From Ophiothrix spiculata (Eukaryota > Echinodermata > Ophiuroidea > Amphilepidida > Ophiotrichidae): a stretch of 24,181 bases of DNA. The notes beneath the pieces were generated by a model. The model ran no database searches. It was not told the origin of the DNA and saw only the letters and a program-made list of their open reading frames with translations. A program made the position numbers and the translations under genes. How positions within the stretch are numbered: the stretch's first letter is position 1; every line of letters starts with the position of its first letter. Positions 9,785-17,833 of the stretch are shown one piece after another. Location of the stretch: assembly GCA_000969725.1 (NCBI GenBank), contig JXSR01S027706.1. One strand, written 5' to 3'.

Positions 9785-10810
9785 TATTGGTTGATGGAAG
9801 GGATGTGTTTAATTGTTTTGGTTGAAATACTTGTTTTGAATATTACTGTGTAACTGAAATAAATGATGCCAATTTGTTATGAATAGTTTATGAACCAATT
9901 ACGTTTCTTTTCATGTTCTTACGTAAATCCTCAGGCAATCATACCAAGAGTCATCATTGCACGTTATTGGGGCAATACATCTAACTGATTGGTGCAAATG
10001 ATATGACATTTTAGTGAGAATTCTAGGTAAGCTTATACTTAATCAAAACTCACACCTACGGGCATATCAACATGACACCCAATTAAAATACAATTTGATA
10101 TGTTTTCACAGTAACTGATACCAAACAAATTGTCAAACCACTTAAACAAGATCTCAAAACTTTCTATTTAAATTCTGTTTTTGGTTTACGTATATATAAG
10201 ACTCGGTCCCTCCCTCCTATAATTCTTAGCGATTCTCTGTAAAAAAAAACCCGTAGTATGAAAATTTCATGGGAATTAAACAGAAGGACTGACATTTGTG
10301 TAAGCATAAATTTTAATATGTATGTGATGTGGGAAACATAACGATGCTCTAAAATTGCAACCGCTTTCTGACTGTGTGGTTCTTAAAACATTGGTTGACA
10401 GATATTGATTTTAAAGATAAAAATAATCTACCGGTTGTCAGAATGTTAAAAAATAACATATCTTATACATGTGAACATTAATTTGATAAAAGTTGTAAAA
10501 AATCGTTGACATTTGATTTTGCATATTTTTTTGTGCATTAGATTTCTACCCGTTTGTTAGGGTCTTCTTTTTTTTTTTTGCTTTTCAATTTAAAAGCTGC
10601 GTCACCAACTTTTGATTTGGATGTGCATTGTGGGTCTCATATATCTACTATAAGTCTTAAGAGTTAAACAAACATTGGTATTAATCAAATTTGATTAAAA
10701 TGGCTTGAAGTCATGTGTTTTGCTTACAACTGAAAAGTTTCAAATTGTGACTTACTTCCTTTCGTCATCGCAGGGCAATATGGTTTACTCGAGTACCTAT
10801 GTCGTATGTA

Positions 10811-11840
10811 CCAGGTGTCCCAAAAAATGGTTACATGTAGAAAAATAACATTGTCCTAAAAATATAGTAGTTAGAGAAATCAAACTTTGCATACATTATA
10901 TCACAACTTTTCTAGATACACAGCATTATTAGTTTTTGAGTTACCAACAGAGATAGATACCTATGTCAGAAACGCATTTGTTCAAAATTCAACAAAATAA
11001 TAAGCATACACCTTTGGTGATATTTTAAAATGTGCATTTGTTTCTAAATGATCATGATCAGACTTTATATTAAACAAAATTTGACACAACTTTTAATGAA
11101 TAATGATTGAACTCTCTTTTATTATATCTATTATGCAAATTAGTGATACCGGCATTCCATGCATTCCAGAATGTGTTGTTTATATTGAATCTGTCAATCA
11201 AGTTGTGGCCTGAAAGTTGATGAATACGCATAAAGCACAATCAAATTTTCATCGTAACATTAATTCTTTAACTGTTTAAACTTCTGCAAACTTTTGTAAA
11301 TTTGGAAAAAAAATAATCTTAAACTTACAGGACATGATTAAATCATTAATTTTCTTTATTTAGTAGCAAAGGTCCGATCGACATTTAGAAATAAATAGCA
11401 AAGTTTTGATTCGATGGCCATTTTTGCCCAAGATGAGATTTCAACATAATTTCAGACATGCAGTAGTTTATGACGTCATAATTACTACACAGCTTGTCGA
11501 ATTTTCATGATTTTGTTATCAATTGGAAGAAAAAAAAACTACCCTTATACTATGGTATAACACAACCTAAGTTTGGAACTGTGAATTTCAAGTTCAATGG
11601 GGATAAAACGAGGGTTAAAATTACATCTAACGAACATGCTTCCGATTTTGTTGAATTTTGAAAAAATACGTTTCCGACATAGGTATCTTTCTTTATTGAT
11701 AACTTAAAAAATCATAATGCTGGGATATTGTAATTTTTCACACATCTAGCGGAGGTATGTATCAAGTTTGAATTCTCCAACTGCTATACTTTATGCAAAC
11801 GATCATTTTTCTACATGTAACCATTTTTTGGGACACCCGG
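10811..11840. mobile_element. Tc1/mariner-like non-autonomous element with ~200-bp TIRs
   Basis: The two ends are near-perfect inverted repeats: CCAGGTGTCCCAAAAAATGG on the left, and CCGGGTGTCCCAAAAAATGG in reverse complement on the right. GGTGTCCCAAAAA-type termini are common in mariner/IS630-related elements. The element is flanked by TA at 10809-10810 and 11841-11842, and unit A has a single TA in the matching context (7918-7919, GTGTGTACTTAT), so the target is TA. Inverted similarity continues inward for about 200 bp (10811-11007 with 11636-11840), including GATACCTATGTC and TTCAAAATTCAACAAAAT. The interior of about 630 bp has no transposase frame, so mobilisation would need a transposase supplied in trans. 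Confidence 0.85.
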
Positions 11841-12130
11841 TACTTATTATCAAATGACAAGTGAATATGGTAATATTTGGATAATTTTCACTCGGAACGG
11901 GGTGTTATAGAGTATTCCCAAGACATAAGACGATATTAAGATTCAGCGTGGAATACAACGATTAGGGAATCCCTGTTGGTTTTTCAGAACACAGTCTTCC
12001 ATTTAGTTGCAACAAATGTAAAAACAAAACCTTCATAAACAAAAACAAAACCTTCATATATGATTTAAAGGTCATCCACGTCACTCATCTTTTACTCTAA
12101 ATATTGTGCTAAAGCACATGATGATATTAA

Positions 12131-12372
12131 AAATAAAGGATCAAATTGATCCGATCAAGTATCAAATCGTATCAAAAAGTATCAAATATGACCATACCTT
12201 TTTCCGGATCAATTTTGATCCAAATTCTCTTCAAATTTGATCCTTTTCGGATAAAAAAAGAGTGTGTTTGATCCAAAAAGGATCACATTTGAGGAGAGTT
12301 TGGATCAAAATTGATCCGGAAAAGGGTAAGCTCATATTTGATACTTTATCGGATCAATTTGATCCTTTCTTT
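12131..12372. mobile_element. GATC-rich palindromic foldback element, 242 bp, TTAA flanks
   Basis: The two halves are near-complete inverted copies centred at about 12252. Each contains GGATCAAATTGATCC-type palindromes (12138-12152 and 12351-12365), CCGGATCAATTTTGATCC-type palindromes, and TTTGATCC/GGATCA words, so palindromes are nested within a palindrome. TTAA lies at 12127-12130 and 12373-12376, and unit A has one TTAA at the homologous point (8192-8195, GATGATATTTAA), consistent with a TTAA-targeted insertion. Sequence to the right of the element does not align cleanly with unit A for about 50 bases, so the boundary is provisional. It has no coding capacity. Confidence 0.75.
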
Positions 12373-13443
12373 TTAAGAGTGTATGTTTCAAATAGAAAAT
12401 ACCGTCAATTTAAATAATAAAGAGTCATAATATCAAATTCGACACCTGTTTGGGGTTTGTTATACTGAATTTCATGCATTAATTCTTCAATCAAGATTGT
12501 TATTTATGTTTGTCAATAAGAAGTAGAATATTTAAAAGTACATCCTCGAGGCTCTGAATTACATGAAGCACTTGGTATTATATTTGGTGGTAAAACATCA
12601 AATTATTAGGATAGCAAAGCAATAATCCGTTTTTATTCACTTTGCAAATGTTTACTTTTGTCTTTAATAGTACCTCTGTGTTAAATCTTAAATTCAAATT
12701 GCCTCATCTTTCCGTTAAAGTAGGAAAATAATAAACTTCACAATTTTATGTAAACCGTGAAGTACTTTTAGATTTTCTATACATGTGCTGCAGTCTCTTG
12801 GGAACTTGTATACTCAGACTGGACTTTGACGGTTTAGTGAACCAAATTTTCAGAGAATAAAACCTTAACATTTCATTCTATAAGAATATAAGTACTGTGA
12901 CACGTATTATACATGTAATGCAGCAAGAACTAGAAATTGCATTAAGTAAACGAATACGAATAAAAAAAGCATTAGTAACGTATTTGATGATTGTCGAAAA
13001 AAATAAAAAGAATGATAAATATGCACCCAGGGATCAGATACCAAGGATTGTTGTATTTGGCGAACTTCCCGTGAAAAAGTAACAACATTTTAATGACCTT
13101 TTCTGAAAGAATGCAAAGGAATTAGTCCCGTGTTAAGAGTATTTGACTAAAATGTTTTTCTACCCGGACAAACCGGAAATCAAGGCTTGTTATTGTAAGC
13201 ACTTCAAAATATTTTAAATCAAATTTAGGATTTACTTTGAAATATACACGCTCCTCAAAACTGAATACAAATGAAGCAGTGCCGTGAGGTTTAATGTAAG
13301 ACAATGCCACGATTTATTCTTACTATTTCTACGAAACAAAATCATAGTGTTCATACTATAAGACGCGTTTTCAACGAAATGGTTTGAAAAAGAAAAGTCC
13401 TCGAATAGAAACATGTCAAATCTAAGATTAAAAGGACCCTTAA

Positions 13444-14199
13444 GGGTACGAGGAATCCACATGCTCAGGAAAATGTGAATCCTAACGTTTTCTATCATGA
13501 AAAGATAAATAGTTTCCACTGCCTTTGCGGGGACTCGAACCATGGATTATGGCAGGAGTTAGTCATGCATTACGAAGCGAGCGCTCTACCGCTGAGCTAT
13601 CAAGGCAGCGTTGAGATGGTGAACTAAAATCTAAAACATAAACATTAGAATGCCGTATTTTTCTTTTGTTTACACAAAATTGCAATTTTTGCCTCATTGG
13701 AATGCTCGATTTGTAAGTAAATTATGCGAATGCGTATATCAGACAAAATGTAGATAATGTAGATACTTAAAACAGGTAATTCACAGCTCAAACACGGCAA
13801 ACTCAGAGTCGTAATTCATGTCCGGATTTTCGGGCAAAACAACCTGGGTTTGTTACATTATCATTCAAAATCAACTCAGAATATTTATCAAATATTGTTT
13901 GTAATTCAATAAGAAGTATCAAGCCTACAATATGTCAAAATTTGAAACCAGTCGAATTGTTCGAACATAATGAAATTATGAGGTTTCGGCGAAAAAGGGT
14001 CAATTTTTCGAAGTAGTCTTTAGGCGTCATTTTGACCTTGATAGTGGACGTTAAATCACTAGTAAAGTTACATGTATAAACTAGAGACTCTATTCAATAT
14101 GTATGCTAAACATTGTGATATTCTGATAGGTGTAAGTAGGTAAAAACGTGCATTAAACATGACATTCAGCCGAGATAGACGTTTCTAAAAACCGTAGCC
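13444..14199. mobile_element. 756-bp copy-specific segment with TTAA flanks and tRNA-like cargo
   Basis: Unit B similarity stops at 13440 and resumes at 14204. The segment between begins GGGTACGAGG and ends, in reverse complement, GGCTACGGTT. TTAA occurs at both junctions (13440-13443 and 14200-14203), and unit A has TTAA in the matching right-hand context (CTTTAAATTGCATT). The terminal repeats are weak. About 120 bp present in unit A (9228-9349) are absent here, so this was not a simple clean insertion. It carries a tRNA-like sequence near its left end. Candidates are a TTAA- or TAA-targeted DNA element, or a rearranged composite. Confidence 0.5.
13519..13608 (-). tRNA. tRNA-like sequence (Thr-CGT-like anticodon loop), probably non-functional or tRNA-derived
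   Basis: Read on the minus strand, it has a perfect A box TAGCTCAGCGG (13589-13599) and a perfect B box GGTTCGAGTCC (13531-13541). A 7-bp acceptor-type stem pairs CTGCCTT with AAGGCAG, the D stem GCTC/GAGC is intact, and a TTTT Pol III terminator signal lies about 16 bases downstream (13500-13503). The loop TTCGTAA would give anticodon CGT (Thr). Against a working tRNA: there are two extra bases between acceptor and D arm, the anticodon stem is poorly paired, about 20 extra bases lie between the anticodon region and the T arm, and the T stem pairs at only three of five positions. I think it is a tRNA pseudogene or a SINE-type Pol III head, not a decoding tRNA. Confidence 0.5.
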
Positions 14200-14203
14200 T
14201 TAA

Positions 14204-14970
14204 TTGCATTAAGTAAAGGAATATGAATCATAAAAGCATTACCAACGAATTTGTTGAGTAAAAATATGCGTTTAGGCATTTCATCAAATGCTTGATGTAT
14301 TTTATTTATATATTTATTTTCTATTTATAACATTCGGCTGAAAGCCAGGCTAATCCCAATAGTGCAAATGCATTAAATTCAAGGGATGCCTCCGTGGTGT
14401 GAAAGACAGAATATTGGAAAGTTGCATTTGGCGAACTTTCCATGAAAAATGTAAAAAATACTGTTTTAACCTTATCTGTAAAAATGCAAAGGAATTTGTA
14501 TCATGTTAATATTATATAAGTAGAAATTTTATTTACCATAACGAACCGGAAATCAAGGTTTGCAATTGTAAGCCTTTAAAGATATATTAACCCTCAAAGA
14601 GCCGGGCTTTTTCGACCCACCTCGCAGCCGGGTGCGGAATACGATCTCGGAAACCAATTGACGAAACATCAAGTGTAGGGTACTGGTGGATATCTATGAC
14701 CCTCACAAGTCCATTCGATACCAAAAAAAAGTGAAAACATACCTTGTATGGCGTCACAGTTACGTCTTAAGTGACGTCATATCAAAAATCGCGAAAATCA
14801 CCAAAAATCGCCAAAATCATGGTTTTTCGCTATTTTTTCAACAAAAGATCTTTTAGGGTTAAATCACATTTAGGATTAACTTTGAAATAAGGCACACTCT
14901 TCAAACTGCATACAAATGAAGCAATGCAGAAAGATTAAATGTAAGACATTGCCAAAAGGTACTCTTAAAT
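14204..14970 (+). repeat. Third copy of the 8710-9110 segment, closing unit B
   Basis: ATTGCATTAAGTAAAGGAAT, CATTTGGCGAACTT, ATGCAAAGGAATTTGT, GAACCGGAAATCAAGG, TTTAGGATTAACTTTGAAAT, ACAAATGAAGCA and AATGTAAGACA occur in the same order as at 8710-9110 and 12930-13320. It relates to unit B as 9283-9545 relates to unit A. It is interrupted by a piggyBac-like MITE at 14591-14858. No frame is conserved among the copies. Confidence 0.8.
14591..14858. mobile_element. piggyBac-like MITE, 268 bp, TTAA target
   Basis: The left end is CCCTCAAAGAGC and the right end, in reverse complement, is CCCTAAAAGATC (10 of 12 matching). TTAA lies immediately outside both ends (14587-14590 and 14859-14862). CCC-type termini with TTAA duplications are the hallmark of piggyBac elements. 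The homologous sites in unit A (8992-8995) and unit B (13214-13217) have a single TTAA in ATTTTAAATC context, so the empty site is visible twice. The interior is non-coding, GC-richer on the left, and carries GTGACGTCAT and repeated AAAATCGC words. Confidence 0.85.
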
Positions 14971-14974
14971 TCAC

Positions 14975-16960
14975 CATCAATGTTTTGCATGAGTGCCCTT
15001 CCCTGCTTTTGCTAATCTAAAATGTTTGCATAAGAGAAATAACGACTCCTGCCTCTCTGTATAATTTATTTAAGTCTTCTCCATATTCTCAACAATTGTC
15101 AAAAAAAGTTTCACAGGTACCAGTTGCGGAACATCAACGTTATCTGCAAACGTCTTTATAATTTCAAAGACTCAGAATCTTACGAATTAGGCAAATTACG
15201 GTAATCAACTATGCTGAAATTAGACAAACATTATTAACATACAATATTCAGTTAGTCGCCTGAGCTTATTTAGACATATGTATGATATGTTATAAATGAT
15301 CATGATAAATGACCATTAATCTGAAGAGATGCGACGACAATATTTTCAGTAGGGCAAATCATCTATGGTATCAATGCAAATTGGGCAAGCCCTGACCTAC
15401 AAAAAATAAAGAAAATGATTTGTCTAACCAAGTGAATAATACAGAGGGACTAATCTGTTTGCAGTGTTCACCAAATTATCCTACTACAATATTTTCCTTT
15501 CAATCATCTTCGTATTGCATATTTAATTTCATTTAAGTCTTTAATGGTATATCTATTTTACTATGTAGCGTTTGAATTGTGTGAGGTAGAACAGAACGAC
15601 ATACTCTAATTCTAGCTTCACTTACAAACCTAAACATTGTTTAACAGACTATTTTGTTTTACATTACGTGACAACCATTGACGATGAATCTCGTACGTAT
15701 ATATATTCTTTAAAATAGCCAGTGCCTGTAGCAATATATCAAGACATGTTTAAACAAACTGTTCTATTTAATTTGTGTCAAATCTGACTGATCAGTTTTT
15801 GCCTTAAGTTATATTTTAATTGAGTATGTATTATCGTTCTCAATCAAGCAATCAAGTTTCTTCAGTTTTGCGATTTGTTATAGAGCTATGTAAACACATC
15901 GTACCAACTGGTAATTGAAGTGTACTATATATAACAAGAAGTAAATAGAGAAATATCCTGTTTAATAAAATGCGCAGACAGCTACTTAAAACAAAATTGA
16001 TCATTACAAGTTAGAAATCGAAATCTTTTAACAATAATGATACATAATGATACTCTAGTAACGAAAAAGGGACATATCTAGTTTTTACGTAATTTAATGA
16101 TATGACATTAAATATAAAATTTGCATGTGTAATTTACGTTAAATGCCGAAAACTCACTGAAGTATACTTTAAAACACATGGACTTTACGATTGCGTTATC
16201 GTGAGGAGCATCCACTCGTCTTTAGTTGACATGTCTTGAGATATTTTCTCGGTAGATACAACAGTCAAGTCTAAAATATTACCATTTAGATCATTGTCAT
16301 AATGTCTTAAGTAAGTGGATTTTGTGCTTTAAAACAGACAGTATGACAGTATGATTTATTGCTAATTGCAATGGGCAAAAAGTGATGTGAATATAAATGT
16401 TTTACCTTACGTGAAATCATCTCAGGCGAGTCTTTCAAACGAGAAAATATTTTTTCATTAAAGTTCTATATTTGCATGATCAATAATTTGATATCTTACC
16501 TGCTAAGGATTAAGACATATCTTTAAGAGGCAATGTAACAGAGAGCACGAAGATGAAGCCAGATGTTGCCTATTGATGTAAATATAAATATGACATCATA
16601 AACAATTAAATAAATTGAACAACATACAAATAAAATTTTCGTTTGATATTCTAGTGACTTTTATTGAAATGCACAAATACCTCTATCGCTTTTCTAAAAA
16701 TTACATATGATTTGTTGAACGCCATATATTTTTGATATACATTACATCCCAATTTGAAGATAATAATAATGACTAAAATTTACCACTATGTTTTGCGTTC
16801 CACTTACTCACTAGGTGGTAACACAATGAAACCGATTGATTTAATTGTTTTATGTCAAAGTTACAAAAACAGTTTTGGATTAAATAAAATGAAAGTTTGT
16901 AAGCAAGCGATCTAACATTATCAATATTGGGTAAAACTGGTCAACAACACTTACTTTTTA
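14975..16960. other. AT-rich stretch without recognisable feature
   Basis: I see no gene, RNA or transposon end. A short stretch at about 15631-15675 (CCTAAACATTG and TTTTACATTACGTGA) resembles 2473-2510 and may be one more fragment of the dispersed repeat. An ACAGTATG doublet lies near 16340. Confidence 0.4.
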
Positions 16961-16961
16961 T

Positions 16962-17002
16962 GACGTATATTTCGGTGATACCCATCACCGTACTCAGCGG
17001 TC
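16962..17002 (-). ncRNA. Hairpin resembling a PLE-associated hammerhead ribozyme core (tentative)
   Basis: On the minus strand the order is CTGAGTA, then a perfect 7-bp hairpin (CGGTGAT, loop GGGT, ATCACCG; plus-strand 16973-16990), then AAATATACGTC. Hammerheads have CUGANGA, stem II, GAAA, a short stem III and a cleavage triplet such as GUC, and Penelope-like elements are known to carry hammerheads in their terminal repeats. Problems: G8 of the core is T here; GAAA is obtained only if the stem loses its last pair; and I cannot find a convincing stem I. It may be a decayed ribozyme or an unrelated hairpin. Confidence 0.3.
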
Positions 17003-17163
17003 TAAATTTGAGTTTCAACAGTTCCTCCTCTGAATCTCGCCATAGATAGCGCCCTAGATAACGGTATTTCCAGAAGAGAATCATTGATGAAAGTTTGCGC
17101 CCCCGTTTCTATTTAGGGTGGGGTTGGTCTCTTTCTTGATGTAAAGAGCCTCTCTTATTTTAC

Positions 17164-17751
17164 CACGTGTATCAAAAAAAATTGTGCATGGATTAAAACT
17201 GATTTTGACCTTGATAAAAGCACCAAATCATAATTTTCTTGTTATTGTAGTAAAGCAAATTAAATAAGCTTTCAAATGCAGAAAAAATTATAGAAATCGG
17301 ATGAAAAATAAAAAAGATATGACCAATTTTGATTTTTGATTTTTGATTTTGATCTTGATTAAAGCACCAAATCATAATTTTCTTGTTATTGTAGTAAAGC
17401 AAATTAAATAAGCTTTCAAATGCAGAAAAAATTATAGAAATCGGATGAAAAATAAAAAAGATATGACCAATTTTGTGAGTACTTTTAGCTTTTATCATAA
17501 TGCCATAACCCGTAATTGTGATATGTTATATCTTGCTTAACTGTGTAAATCCCATTGGAATGGAAGAAAAAGAGACGTACTTACAGAATTGGTCATATCT
17601 TTTTTATTTTCCATCCGATTTCCATCATTTTTTCTGCATTTGAAAGCTTATTAAATTTGCTTTACTACAATAACAAGAAAATTATGATTTGGTGCTTTAA
17701 TCAAGGTCAAAATCAGTTTTAATCCGTGCACAATTTTTTTGATACACGTAG
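17164..17751. mobile_element. 588-bp foldback element inserted in the inverted PLE fragment
   Basis: Its ends are CACGTGTATCAAAAAAAATT and, in reverse complement, CTACGTGTATCAAAAAAATT. The left arm (17164-17331) and right arm (17587-17751) are inverted copies over about 165 bp, roughly 95% alike by eye. The trinucleotide TAC flanks both sides (17161-17163 and 17752-17754). Removing the insert plus one TAC rejoins the Penelope-like sequence in register with the plus-strand copy, which supports a 3-bp target duplication. No protein is encoded; the 101-codon minus-strand frame at 17193-17498 is just the tandem repeat read twice. Superfamily is not assigned. Confidence 0.8.
17211..17475 (+). repeat. 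Near-identical 121-bp direct repeat (two copies, 144-bp period)
   Basis: Copies at 17211-17331 and 17355-17475 differ at one position (TTGATAAAAG versus TTGATTAAAG), with ATTTTTG repeats between them. The inverted arm at 17587-17711 differs from both by several percent. The tandem copying is therefore recent relative to the foldback itself. Confidence 0.95.
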
Positions 17752-17833
17752 TACGTGGTAAAAATTTGCCCTCCCTGCATAGCACAGACACGTTCTCAAG
17801 ATCTGGTTTATGTCCGGTTTTCTGACAATGTCG

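Larger units (their letters stand above)
9680..13440 (+). repeat. Tandem segmental duplication, unit B
   Basis: Collinear with unit A (5080-9240). Unit B lacks the unit A insertions but has its own: a mariner-like element at 10811-11840 and a palindromic foldback at 12131-12372. Immediately after its shared right edge lies the tRNA-bearing insertion at 13444. A 61-codon frame at 12897-13082 is open only in this copy; unit A has frameshifts and stops at the homologous site, so I do not call a gene. Confidence 0.85.
16962..17833 (-). pseudogene. Penelope-like element 3' fragment (GIY-YIG C-terminus plus 3' flank), inverted, split by foldback
   Basis: On the minus strand, 17833-17755 reads RHCQKTGHKPDLEN followed by VSVLCREGKFLPR. 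After a 588-bp insertion the frame resumes at about 17160 with REALYIKKETNPTLN and stops at 17081-17083. This is the C-terminal end of a Penelope-like polyprotein: the histidines of the zinc-binding part of the GIY-YIG domain (EH/GH pattern) followed by the basic tail. It corresponds to 19289-19396 on the plus strand, which has lost about 33 bases here. The non-coding flank downstream of its stop extends to about 16962 and includes a hairpin. It is head-to-head with the plus-strand RT copy, with a junction near 17833. Penelope-like elements often occur with partial copies in direct or inverted orientation. Confidence 0.8.

Noticed and set aside
12897..13082. 61-codon lysine-rich ORF in unit B.
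   Set aside because: The homologous sequence in unit A and the copy at 14204 has frameshifts and stops, so there is no sign of coding constraint.
17211..17475. Direct repeats considered as a CRISPR-like array.
   Set aside because: Only two copies of 121 bp with a short low-complexity spacer, in eukaryotic transposon context.
17193..17498. 101-codon minus-strand ORF with an internal repeated peptide.
   Set aside because: The peptide repeat is the 121-bp direct DNA repeat of the foldback element read in one frame.
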